From the NCBI GenBank assembly GCA_937915915.1, contig CALGGN010000281.1:1-5689 (forward strand): DNA of 5,689 nt, given 5' to 3'. Numbering within the stretch: the first letter of the stretch is position 1; every line of letters begins with the position of its first letter. The DNA is from an uncultured Selenomonas sp. GTDB taxonomy: Bacteria; Bacillota; Negativicutes; Selenomonadales; Selenomonadaceae. This document shows positions 1-5,610 of this stretch, one piece after another. The notes below the pieces were generated by a model, which ran no database searches, had not been told where the DNA came from, and was given only the letters and a program-made list of their open reading frames with translations. A program made the translations under genes and the position numbers.

Positions 1-717
1 TAAATCTCCAAGGGCCCCTTTTCGCATGGCTGCCGCGAGGTGGGCGAAAAGCGTGGGATTGTCCTTGCCGAGCTTTGCAATCAGTTCCTTGACGGTTTGA
101 CGGTTGGTTGTGCCGTCGATTGGACAGGGCGAGCGTACAGGTCGGAAGTCATGTGCCCGGACTGCCTCGATGATTTCTTGTTCGCGGAAATAGGCAAGGG
201 GACGGATGACCGTCAGATCCATACGGTCGAGGTAGGTTTTTGGCGTGAAAGTCGTGAGCTGCCCGGAATAGAGCAGGCTCATAAAGAAGGTCTCCACGGC
301 ATCGTCCAGATGGTGTGCATAGGCGATTTTGTTCATGCCGTGCCGTTTCGCATAGTGGTTGATGGCGCCGCGGCGGAAGTAGGAGCAGGTGAAGCAGGCC
401 TTCTTTCCGCTTTGGCTTCGGATCGCCCCTGCGATATCGACTTCGTGCGATGCAAAGGGAATGTGGAGGCTGCGGCAAAAATCCGTAACGTGCTCGATAG
501 CGAATTCCTTGGAAAACATGGGGTCGATCGTGAGTGCGGACAGTTGGAACTGTTTTTTCAGACGCTCGCGCAGAACGGCAAGCGCATAGGCAAGAAACAT
601 GCTGTCCTTGCCGCCTGACATGCCGATCAGGATGTGGTCGCCATCGGCAATGAGGTCGAATTCGACCACCGCGCGCATGAGCTTGCTGAAATGGGACTGG
701 GGTAGACGGATCTTCAT
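1..717 (-). CDS. ttcA: TtcA-like PP-loop tRNA 2-thiocytidine biosynthesis protein (partial, C-terminus beyond window)
   Basis: Reading the minus strand from the ATG at 717 gives 239 codons open to position 1, so the C-terminal end is missing. Seen: the PP-loop SGGKDS at residues 34-39, which binds ATP; a CxxC pair (C108, C111) followed by FRRG; an AHHLDD segment at 134-139; and a third cysteine, C198, in a SPCP context. This arrangement matches the TtcA/TtuA group of ATP-pyrophosphatases. In TtcA, three cysteines hold an iron-sulfur cluster and the enzyme thiolates cytidine 32 of certain tRNAs in the cytoplasm. The start is supported by GAGGAG (725-730) seven bases upstream. The gene is divergent from the dcu carrier. 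A related PP-loop enzyme acting on another tRNA base cannot be excluded, because several subfamilies share these motifs. Membership of the PP-loop/TtcA superfamily is firm; the exact substrate is inferred. Confidence 0.85.
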   Translation of the reverse strand, partial: MKIRLPQSHFSKLMRAVVEFDLIADGDHILIGMSGGKDSMFLAYALAVLRERLKKQFQLSALTIDPMFSKEFAIEHVTDFCRSLHIPFASHEVDIAGAIRSQSGKKACFTCSYFRRGAINHYAKRHGMNKIAYAHHLDDAVETFFMSLLYSGQLTTFTPKTYLDRMDLTVIRPLAYFREQEIIEAVRAHDFRPVRSPCPIDGTTNRQTVKELIAKLGKDNPTLFAHLAAAMRKGALGDL

Positions 718-746
718 GGAAACACTCCTCGCTATGTGATATTCCT

Positions 747-755
747 ATTGTAGCA
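747..755 (-). promoter_or_regulatory. Extended -10 promoter of ttcA
   Basis: On the minus strand this reads TGCTACAAT, a TGn extension joined to a five-of-six match to TATAAT. No good -35 is seen at the usual distance, which suits an extended -10 promoter. Transcription would start near 740 and give a leader of about 23 nt carrying the GAGGAG ribosome binding site of ttcA. Predicted from sequence only. Confidence 0.5.
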
Positions 756-780
756 TATTTGATGACACATGGATGGCAGG

Positions 781-798
781 CATAAAAACCTTTTTATG
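781..798. promoter_or_regulatory. Perfect inverted repeat in the ttcA-dcu divergent region (possible operator)
   Basis: CATAAAAA and TTTTTATG form a perfect 8-bp inverted repeat around a central CC. The spacer is too short for a full hairpin, so a protein-binding site is the likelier reading. It lies 118 bp before the dcu start and about 26 bp upstream of the ttcA extended -10, so it could serve either gene. No known regulator consensus was recognised. I saw no convincing -35/-10 pair for dcu between 800 and 900. Confidence 0.3.
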
Positions 799-915
799 GT
801 TTTCTTTGATTTTGGACAAAAAGGTGCAGGAGTTTCCCGAATTGTGCAGAATAACTCAAAATAGGGAATCATTATCGCTGAAGGCCTTTGTGGCTGTTGG
901 AAAGGAAGAGTTTTT

Positions 916-2280
916 ATGGAAATGCTTATTGGGTTTATCGTGTTGCTTGCCTGCTTGGTGGTGGGCGTGCGGCATGGCGGCATTGGCCTTGCCGTAATCA
1001 GCGGCATCGGTCTTGTCATCTTTACCTTTGTCTTTGGTTACAAACCGGGCAAGCCTCCTGTGGATGTCATGCTGATCATTATGGCGGTGGTCACTTGTGC
1101 AGGGTTCCTTCAGACTTCCGGAGGACTCACGGTTATGCTGAAGTATGCCGAGAAACTGTTGCGGAGCAATCCGAAGCATGTCACGATTCTTGCACCCCTC
1201 ACGACATGGTTTCTCACCATACTGTGCGGCACCGGACACGCTGTCTATACTCTTTTCCCGATTATCTACGACGTGGCAATCAAGCAAGGCATCCGGCCTG
1301 AGCGCCCCATGGCTGTTGCCTCCGTGGCATCCCAGATGGGGATATGCGCTTCTCCGGCTTCGGTGGCTGTAGTTTCGATTGTGGCTTTCCTTGCGGCTGC
1401 GGGCAGTGAGTACTCCCTGCTCCAAGTGCTCATGGTTTCCATTCCCGCTACGGGACTGGGAGTGTTCTTTGCTGCTCTTTGGAGTTACCGCCGGGGCAAG
1501 GACCTTGAGAAAGATGAGCGGTTCCAGGAGTTCATCAAGGATCCCGAGAACAAGGCCTATGTCTACGGTGATACCGAGAGCCTTTTGGACAAGGAACTTC
1601 CCAAGGAATACTACCGGGCAATGTATATTTTCTTGGCGGGTATTGTGGTGATCGCTATTCTCGGCAATGCCTCCTCCATATTCAAGCTCACCGGGATACA
1701 GCTCTTGCCACAGTTCCCTGACGCAAAGGGCGCCATGAAGGCAATTTCCATGGTCCAAGTCATCCAGATGGTCATGCTCTTCGTGGGTGCCACCATACTT
1801 ATGACATGCCATGTGAAGGCCAAGGACGTTGGAGGAAGCCAGGTTTTCCGCTCCGGCGTGGTGGCTCTGGTATCCGTGTACGGCGTTGCGTGGATGGCGG
1901 ATACTTTCTTCGGTGCACACATGAGTTTCTTGAAAGAATTTTTGGGGGATGCGGTTCAAAATTATCCATGGGCGTATGCAGTTTTGGCTTTCCTGACCTC
2001 AAAGTTGGTGAATTCTCAAGGTGCGGCCATTGCCATTGTGGTTCCCATGGCTCTGAACGTGGGGATGGATCCCGTGCTGGTGCTTTCCTTCATCTCCGCG
2101 TGCTATGGATATTTCTTCCTGCCGACGTATCCCTCCGACCTTGCCTGCATCGGTTTTGACCGGTCCGGCACGACGCGCATCGGCAAGTACATTTTGAACC
2201 ACAGCTTCATGATTCCCGGTCTGATCGGTGTCAGCTCGGGTTGTGTTGTGGGATATATCGTAGCGCATGTGATTCTTTGA
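916..2280 (+). CDS. dcuA: Anaerobic C4-dicarboxylate transporter, DcuA/DcuB family
   Basis: A 454-residue, highly hydrophobic inner-membrane protein, close to the 430-450 residues usual for the family. Family landmarks are clear: GKPPVDVM at 45-52, CGTGHAVYTLFPIIYDVAI at 104-122, RPERPMA at 127-133, SPASVAVVS at 146-154, VAWMADT at 324-330 and, near the C-terminus, LPTYPSDL at 402-409 followed by GFDRSGTT at 413-420. Dcu carriers exchange fumarate, malate or aspartate for succinate under anaerobic conditions, or take up aspartate. The sequence does not by itself separate DcuA from DcuB, so the gene symbol is provisional. A hydrophilic central stretch (about 191-233, rich in E, K and D) separates two membrane halves. 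The start is supported by AAGGA at 902-906. The gene appears monocistronic, being divergent from ttcA and convergent with lysR with a terminator between. No dcuS/dcuR two-component system is in view, so control is unknown. Confidence 0.93.
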   Translation: MEMLIGFIVLLACLVVGVRHGGIGLAVISGIGLVIFTFVFGYKPGKPPVDVMLIIMAVVTCAGFLQTSGGLTVMLKYAEKLLRSNPKHVTILAPLTTWFLTILCGTGHAVYTLFPIIYDVAIKQGIRPERPMAVASVASQMGICASPASVAVVSIVAFLAAAGSEYSLLQVLMVSIPATGLGVFFAALWSYRRGKDLEKDERFQEFIKDPENKAYVYGDTESLLDKELPKEYYRAMYIFLAGIVVIAILGNASSIFKLTGIQLLPQFPDAKGAMKAISMVQVIQMVMLFVGATILMTCHVKAKDVGGSQVFRSGVVALVSVYGVAWMADTFFGAHMSFLKEFLGDAVQNYPWAYAVLAFLTSKLVNSQGAAIAIVVPMALNVGMDPVLVLSFISACYGYFFLPTYPSDLACIGFDRSGTTRIGKYILNHSFMIPGLIGVSSGCVVGYIVAHVIL

Positions 2281-2298
2281 TAGGGCAGTTTTGCCCAT

Positions 2299-2348
2299 GA
2301 CAGCAAGAAAGAGCAGTCCGTATGTATGGGCTGCTCTTTTTCGCTGTC
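2299..2348. terminator. Shared hairpin terminator between convergent dcu and lysR
   Basis: The core stem pairs AAAGAGCAG (2308-2316) with CTGCTCTTT (2331-2339), extended inward by T·G, C-G and C-G around an 8-nt loop (2320-2327). It extends outward through a G·T and an A-T pair and one A/C mismatch to GACAGC (2299-2304) pairing with GCTGTC (2343-2348). On the plus strand the core ends in TTTTT, giving a usable intrinsic terminator for dcu. On the minus strand the tract is TTTCTT, weaker but possibly functional for lysR. The right arm reaches the lysR stop codon (2347-2349). A small extra hairpin (GGGCA 2283-2287 with TGCCC 2292-2296) directly follows the dcu stop. Confidence 0.8.
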
Positions 2349-3252
2349 ACTTGGCATGCTTTGCGGTACGTCCTGCGTTCAGGGCAAGCGTATCCTGGCA
2401 AAAGTCGATGAAGGACTGCGCGGCTTTGGAGATATAGCGGTCCTTTTTCCAAGCCAGCCCGATATCGACCGTAATGGGCTCAAGCAGCGGGAGCGCCTTG
2501 ACGCCCGGCGTATCCTCCGCGACAAAATCCAGCAGGAAGGCAATGCCGACGCCATTTGCCACAAGCCCTTTGATCGTGACAATCTGGTTGGATTCCAGTA
2601 CGATGTTGGGCTTGATGTTGATGGCCTTCAGCTTTTGCTGCATGAGCTCCCGCAGGTAGGAGCCTTCCTTCAGCATGATGATGTCGTTTTTCTCGATATC
2701 ATCCGGCGCGATATACTTCTTGCGCGCCAGATCGCTCTTTTCCGGCACGCATGCGACCAGATGGTTGCGGGACATGGGCAGGAGCTGCAGCTTGGGGGAG
2801 GCATCGGAAATGATGATGATGCCGAAGTCCAATTCATCGCGTTCCAGCTGGGCGCGAATGGAAATGGAACCCTCCTCGTAAAGATACACATCCAGATGGG
2901 TGAATTTCCGCTGGAAACTGGAGAAGATTTTGGGGAAAAGATAGGCGCCCATCATGGGAGGAATGCCGATTTTTATCGTACCTTTCTGGAGCTGCTTGTA
3001 GTCATTGACCTCCAGTACAGCATCCTGAAGATTGCTGAGCGCAAGCTCCACGCGGTTCAGAAAGACCGTTCCTTCCGGGGTCAGGGAAAGCTGCTTTTGG
3101 CTTCTGTCGAACAGCTGGATGCCCAGTTCGGCTTCCAGTTTTTTGATGGCTACCGTGATATTCGGCTGGGAGACGCGAAGCCTTTCCGCCGCACGCGTGA
3201 TATTGCGCAGCCGGCTTGCCATTTGGAAGTATTCGAGTTGCCTGAGTTCCAT
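2347..3252 (-). CDS. LysR-family transcriptional regulator
   Basis: A 301-residue protein of normal LysR length. The N-terminal winged helix-turn-helix spans about residues 3-60: MELRQLEYF opens it, ITRAAERLRVSQPNITVAIK carries the two helices, and LFDRSQKQLSLTPEG completes the wing. A linker helix follows (about 62-88). The effector-binding domain (about 90-292) starts at GTIKIGI and contains the typical LVANGVGIAFL segment. LysR proteins usually act as tetramers, and a small-molecule ligand alters DNA bending; the ligand here cannot be read from sequence. The gene is convergent with dcu and divergent from motA. LysR regulators often control a divergent neighbour, yet dcu is the metabolic gene next door, so the target is uncertain. 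Start: ATG at 3252 with a purine-rich but weak ribosome binding site (GGAAAG, AAGTGAG). Confidence 0.93.
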   Translation of the reverse strand: MELRQLEYFQMASRLRNITRAAERLRVSQPNITVAIKKLEAELGIQLFDRSQKQLSLTPEGTVFLNRVELALSNLQDAVLEVNDYKQLQKGTIKIGIPPMMGAYLFPKIFSSFQRKFTHLDVYLYEEGSISIRAQLERDELDFGIIIISDASPKLQLLPMSRNHLVACVPEKSDLARKKYIAPDDIEKNDIIMLKEGSYLRELMQQKLKAINIKPNIVLESNQIVTIKGLVANGVGIAFLLDFVAEDTPGVKALPLLEPITVDIGLAWKKDRYISKAAQSFIDFCQDTLALNAGRTAKHAK

Positions 3253-3330
3253 AATCTCACTTCTTTCCGATGAATTTGCATCACGCAGGAGGTTCGTCTG
3301 CCATACGGATAAATAAAGATTATCTTGCCG

Positions 3331-3369
3331 TTATGATATCATATTTCATATGAATCTATGATATCATAA
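3331..3369. repeat. Operator-like array of three palindromes
   Basis: TATGATATCATA, a perfect 12-bp palindrome, occurs at 3332-3343 and again at 3357-3368. Between them lies a different perfect palindrome, TTCATATGAA (3345-3354). Centres are at 3337.5, 3349.5 and 3362.5, so the two identical sites are 25 bp apart. Each outer site also fits the loose LysR-box form T-N11-A (T3331/A3343 and T3357/A3369). The right-hand copy covers the predicted lysR -10, so occupancy would be expected to repress lysR. LysR itself is the natural candidate for binding (autoregulation), but a dimeric repressor encoded elsewhere is equally possible. Confidence 0.7.
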
Positions 3370-3386
3370 TAGAAAATTATTGTAAA
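3358..3386 (-). promoter_or_regulatory. Predicted sigma-A-type promoter of lysR
   Basis: Read on the minus strand, TTTACA (3381-3386) and TATCAT (3358-3363) each match the -35 and -10 consensus at five of six positions, and they are exactly 17 bp apart. Transcription would begin near 3350, giving a lysR leader of about 100 nt. The -10 lies inside the right-hand copy of the 12-bp palindrome. Confidence 0.6.
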
Positions 3387-3466
3387 TTCTTTTGCCCGGT
3401 CCTGCGGAAAAATTTTCTGGAACTTTTTCTGTATTTGTGGTAGGATTTTTCTTGTATGTATGGAAT

Positions 3467-3472
3467 TATAAT
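3467..3472 (+). promoter_or_regulatory. Candidate -10 box for the motAB operon
   Basis: A perfect TATAAT lies 112 bp before the motA start. Nothing resembling TTGACA is found 16-18 bp upstream (the 17-bp position reads GATTTT) and there is no TGn extension. If used, it would give a leader of about 105 nt and might need an activator. The AT-rich context makes a chance match possible. Confidence 0.4.
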
Positions 3473-3500
3473 TAGGGAAGAAGTGTAGATTTTGATTCCT

Positions 3501-3518
3501 GTGCAGGGGATTCTGCAC
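3501..3518 (+). promoter_or_regulatory. Leader hairpin upstream of motA, GGGATT loop
   Basis: GTGCAG and CTGCAC form a perfect 6-bp stem around a GGGATT loop. No T-run follows, so it is not an intrinsic terminator. A GGA in a hairpin loop upstream of a second GGA in the ribosome binding site resembles CsrA-type translational control of flagellar messages. No csrA or fliW is in this window, so that role is speculative. Confidence 0.35.
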
Positions 3519-3570
3519 GGCGAGCGTCTGGAAGCAATCTTGTTTTAGCAATTTTCCCGAACGCGAGTAT

Positions 3571-3576
3571 AGGAGG
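3571..3576 (+). promoter_or_regulatory. Ribosome binding site that fixes the TTG start of motA
   Basis: A perfect AGGAGG lies eight bases before TTG at 3585. The nearby ATG at 3577 abuts this site and is in another frame, so it cannot start motA. Confidence 0.85.
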
Positions 3577-3584
3577 ATGTTACA

Positions 3585-4358
3585 TTGGAAATATCAACAG
3601 TCATAGGTGTCATACTGGGCATTATCTCGGTATTTGTCGGCATGATCCTGAAGGGAGCTCCATTGACTGCCTTGAATAATCCGGCTGCGTTCCTGATTAT
3701 CATCGGCGGTACATTTTCCTGTTTGTTCATAGGATTCCGCATGGAGCAGATGAAGAATTTCCCGAATCTGATCAAGATGACGTTCCAGGCGCCGAAGCTG
3801 CAGGAACAGGCGGAACTGGTGCGGCTGTTCATCGAGCTTTCGCAGATTGCACGCCGCGAGGGTATCCTGGCCTTGGAGAGCAAGGTGCAGGACATCGATG
3901 ATCCGTTTTTCCGTACGGGGCTCAGTATGGTCATTGACGGTATGGATCCCGAGTTCGTGAGCGACGTGCTGGACGCGGAGCTGGCGGTCATGGCGGAGCG
4001 CCACGCAGAGGGGCGCTCGATGTTCACCCAGGCGGGTACCTATGCGCCGACACTGGGCGTGCTGGGCGCCGTGGTCGGTCTGATCGCGGCGTTGGGCAAC
4101 CTGAATGATATCGATAAGCTGGGACATTCCATTGCGGCGGCGTTCGTCGCGACGATTCTGGGTATTTTCACCGGCTACGTCCTGTGGCTGCCCATCGCCA
4201 ACAAGCTGAAAATCAAGTCCGAGGCGGAAATCGGGCAGAAGCGCATGATCATCGAGGGCATTCTTTCGCTGCAGGCCGGTGACTCGCCGACCGCAATCGA
4301 GGCAAAGCTGATGGTATTCATTCCGCAGACGGCTCGCGAGGGAATAAAGAAGGAGTGA
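3585..4358 (+). CDS. motA: Flagellar motor stator protein MotA
   Basis: A 257-residue inner-membrane protein of normal MotA length. Four membrane segments are visible, at about 3-23, 34-51, 153-172 and 182-205, with a large cytoplasmic loop between the second and third. The loop carries the family's charged region that contacts the rotor (IARREGILALES around 88-99, then DDPFFRTGLSMVIDG). The functionally important prolines of the family appear to be P155 (YAPTLG) and P203 (LWLPIAN). MotA and MotB form the ion-driven stator that turns the flagellum. The start is TTG, chosen because an ideal AGGAGG lies eight bases upstream and the protein begins at the expected point just before the first membrane helix. 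It is first of a two-gene operon, followed after four bases by motB. Whether the coupling ion is proton or sodium cannot be settled from this protein alone. Confidence 0.95.
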   Translation: MEISTVIGVILGIISVFVGMILKGAPLTALNNPAAFLIIIGGTFSCLFIGFRMEQMKNFPNLIKMTFQAPKLQEQAELVRLFIELSQIARREGILALESKVQDIDDPFFRTGLSMVIDGMDPEFVSDVLDAELAVMAERHAEGRSMFTQAGTYAPTLGVLGAVVGLIAALGNLNDIDKLGHSIAAAFVATILGIFTGYVLWLPIANKLKIKSEAEIGQKRMIIEGILSLQAGDSPTAIEAKLMVFIPQTAREGIKKE

Positions 4359-4362
4359 TTTG

Positions 4363-5157
4363 ATGGCGAAGAAGAAACGTCCTGCTCCCCATGAGGAAGA
4401 AGCGGGCGAGGCTTGGCTGCTCCCTTATTCGGATCTGATGACGCTGCTCTTGGCGCTGTTCATCAGTCTGTTTGCTATTTCGCAGACGGACCAGACGAAG
4501 ATGGCGCAGATGGCGCAGGCGTTCAGCGCAGCCTTTAACATGGGCGGGCCTTCCTTTTTCGATCAGGCAGGGCCGAGCGTGAGCCAGCAGCGCGAGCTGA
4601 TGTCCGATGAGGATCGGGGCAATCAGGCATACTTGGCGGAGAATCAGACGCTGGAGCAAATCCAAAAAGAGATGGAAGAATATATCCGGCAGAACAATCT
4701 CCAGGATGAGCTGAGCACACAGCTGGAGGAAGAGGGCCTTATGATCCGCATCAAGGAGAGGGCGCTGTTCCCCTCCGGTTCGGCGGATCTGGTGCCGGAG
4801 TCCGAGCGCATCGGGCCGATCGTGGCGGGGCTTTTGGCGAGCATTCCCGAGCGCGTGCTGATTTCCGGGCATACGGATACGGATCCCATCAGTACGGCGG
4901 AATTTCCTTCCAACTGGGAACTGAGTTCCGTGCGAGCGATGACGTTCATGAAGTATTTGCTTGCCATCAACGACAAACTGAACCCTGCGCGGTTCAGTGC
5001 GATCGGGTACGGGGAGTACCGTCCGATTGCGAAGAATGACACGGATGAGGGAAAGCAGATGAACCGCCGTGTGGAGATCTTGATTGCACGCAGTCTGCGG
5101 TTCAATCCGAATGAAGGGGTCAGCAAGACCTCGGAAGCGGACGTGGTTGTGAAATAA
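4363..5157 (+). CDS. motB: Flagellar motor stator protein MotB
   Basis: A 264-residue protein from ATG 4363. It has a basic N-terminus (AKKKRP), a single membrane helix at about 20-40 with the ion-carrying aspartate D24 in PYSDLMTLLLALF, and an amphipathic plug-like stretch just after (DQTKMAQMAQAF). A linker rich in Q and E (about 74-125) leads to an OmpA-like peptidoglycan-binding domain (about 127-243). Domain landmarks are ISGHTDTDPI (167-176), NWELSSVRA (184-192), GYGEYRP (216-222) and NRRVEILI (234-241). It anchors the stator to the cell wall. An in-frame TTG at 4360 would add one residue, but the AAGGAG at 4350-4355 is better spaced for ATG 4363 (seven bases rather than four). That ribosome binding site lies in the last codons of motA, suggesting coupled translation. 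A strong terminator follows directly. Confidence 0.96.
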   Translation: MAKKKRPAPHEEEAGEAWLLPYSDLMTLLLALFISLFAISQTDQTKMAQMAQAFSAAFNMGGPSFFDQAGPSVSQQRELMSDEDRGNQAYLAENQTLEQIQKEMEEYIRQNNLQDELSTQLEEEGLMIRIKERALFPSGSADLVPESERIGPIVAGLLASIPERVLISGHTDTDPISTAEFPSNWELSSVRAMTFMKYLLAINDKLNPARFSAIGYGEYRPIAKNDTDEGKQMNRRVEILIARSLRFNPNEGVSKTSEADVVVK

Positions 5158-5158
5158 G

Positions 5159-5221
5159 AAAAAGCCGGTTGTGGGGAACTGTGCGGCAATGAACGGTACA
5201 GTTTCCTGCAGCCGGTTTTTT
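5159..5221 (+). terminator. Long-stem intrinsic terminator of motAB
   Basis: Positions 5159-5184 pair without interruption, allowing G·U pairs, with 5196-5221. This makes a 26-bp stem with an 11-nt loop (5185-5195). The base is AAAAAG opposite TTTTTT, so the right arm ends in the U-run needed for termination. The left A-run gives the same pattern on the minus strand. It begins one base after the motB stop and ends 11 bp before acpS. Confidence 0.85.
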
Positions 5222-5232
5222 GGAGACCGGAT

Positions 5233-5610
5233 ATGGTGATAGGAATCGGAACGGATATCGTGGATATCGCACGCGTGGAGAAGGCTGTGCAAAGCAGCCA
5301 TTTCCGTGATCGGGTCTATACCGTGCGGGAGCAGGAATATTGCGACAGCAGGGGCAGGCAGGCAGCGGCCTCTTACGCGGCGCGGTTCTCCGGAAAGGAA
5401 GCTGTGCTGAAAGCCTTTGGCACAGGGCTTCGGGGCGGCTCGCTGCTGGATGTCGAGATCCTGCCGGATGAACTGGGATGTCCGCGGGTAAGGCTGCATG
5501 GATATTATGAGGAACTGGCTGCCAGACGCAGAGTGAGCAGGATACATCTATCATTGAGCCACGCAAAGGAATATGCGACGGCGCAATGTGTGTTGGAGGG
5601 GTTGGAATGA
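5233..5610 (+). CDS. acpS: Holo-[acyl-carrier-protein] synthase AcpS
   Basis: A 125-residue cytoplasmic enzyme of normal AcpS length. It transfers the 4'-phosphopantetheine group of coenzyme A to a serine of acyl carrier protein, making fatty acid synthesis possible. Seen: the N-terminal GIGTDIVDI (4-12), with the magnesium-binding aspartate D8; RFSGKEAVLKAFGTGL (51-66), with the second metal ligand E56 in the GKEA signature; and the C-terminal HLSLSHAKEYATA (105-117). Start: ATG at 5233 with GGAG (5222-5225) seven bases upstream, directly after the T-run of the preceding terminator. No separate promoter is obvious in the 75 bp after motB, so expression by readthrough or from a promoter hidden in the hairpin or in motB is possible. 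Its stop overlaps the start of nnr. Confidence 0.95.
   Translation: MVIGIGTDIVDIARVEKAVQSSHFRDRVYTVREQEYCDSRGRQAAASYAARFSGKEAVLKAFGTGLRGGSLLDVEILPDELGCPRVRLHGYYEELAARRRVSRIHLSLSHAKEYATAQCVLEGLE

Larger units (their letters stand above)
3253..3584. other. 332-bp AT-rich divergent regulatory region between lysR and motA
   Basis: No protein-coding gene is supported here. The stretch is clearly more AT-rich than its neighbours, mainly from 3310 to 3475. Going left to right it holds the lysR leader, an 11-bp dyad AAGATTATCTT (3316-3326), the palindrome array (3331-3369), an ATAAT/ATTAT inverted repeat (3366-3380), the lysR -35 (3381-3386), a GAAAAATTTTC dyad (3407-3417), a TATAAT (3467-3472), a leader hairpin (3501-3518) and the motA ribosome binding site (3571-3576). 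Confidence 0.85.

Noticed and set aside
40..618. Plus-strand open frame of 192 codons
   Set aside because: It lies wholly antisense to the ttcA-like gene, whose PP-loop and cysteine motifs are unmistakable. The plus-strand translation shows no family features.
856..1959. Minus-strand open frame of 367 codons opposite dcu
   Set aside because: It is a shadow of the Dcu coding sequence. Its translation is rich in H, R and S, without domain-like character.
2352..2364. Sigma-54-like TGGCATG followed by TTGC
   Set aside because: The spacing between the two elements is two bases too short, and the site lies in the last codons of lysR with no gene downstream to drive.
2326..3273. Plus-strand open frame of 315 codons opposite lysR
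   Set aside because: It covers nearly the same span as a textbook LysR protein on the other strand, has no ribosome binding site worth noting, and would start inside the dcu terminator.
3281..3304. Tiny minus-strand frame (seven codons) in the lysR leader
   Set aside because: No ribosome binding site precedes its ATG, and the peptide is too short to judge as a leader peptide.
3331..3369. CRISPR or mobile-element ends as explanation for the paired repeats
   Set aside because: There are only two copies, each palindromic, 13 bp apart, with no cas genes, transposase or target-site duplication. An operator fits better.
4318..5547. Minus-strand open frame of 409 codons across motB and acpS
   Set aside because: It crosses two well-supported genes and the terminator between them. 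The length reflects codon bias of the opposite strand.
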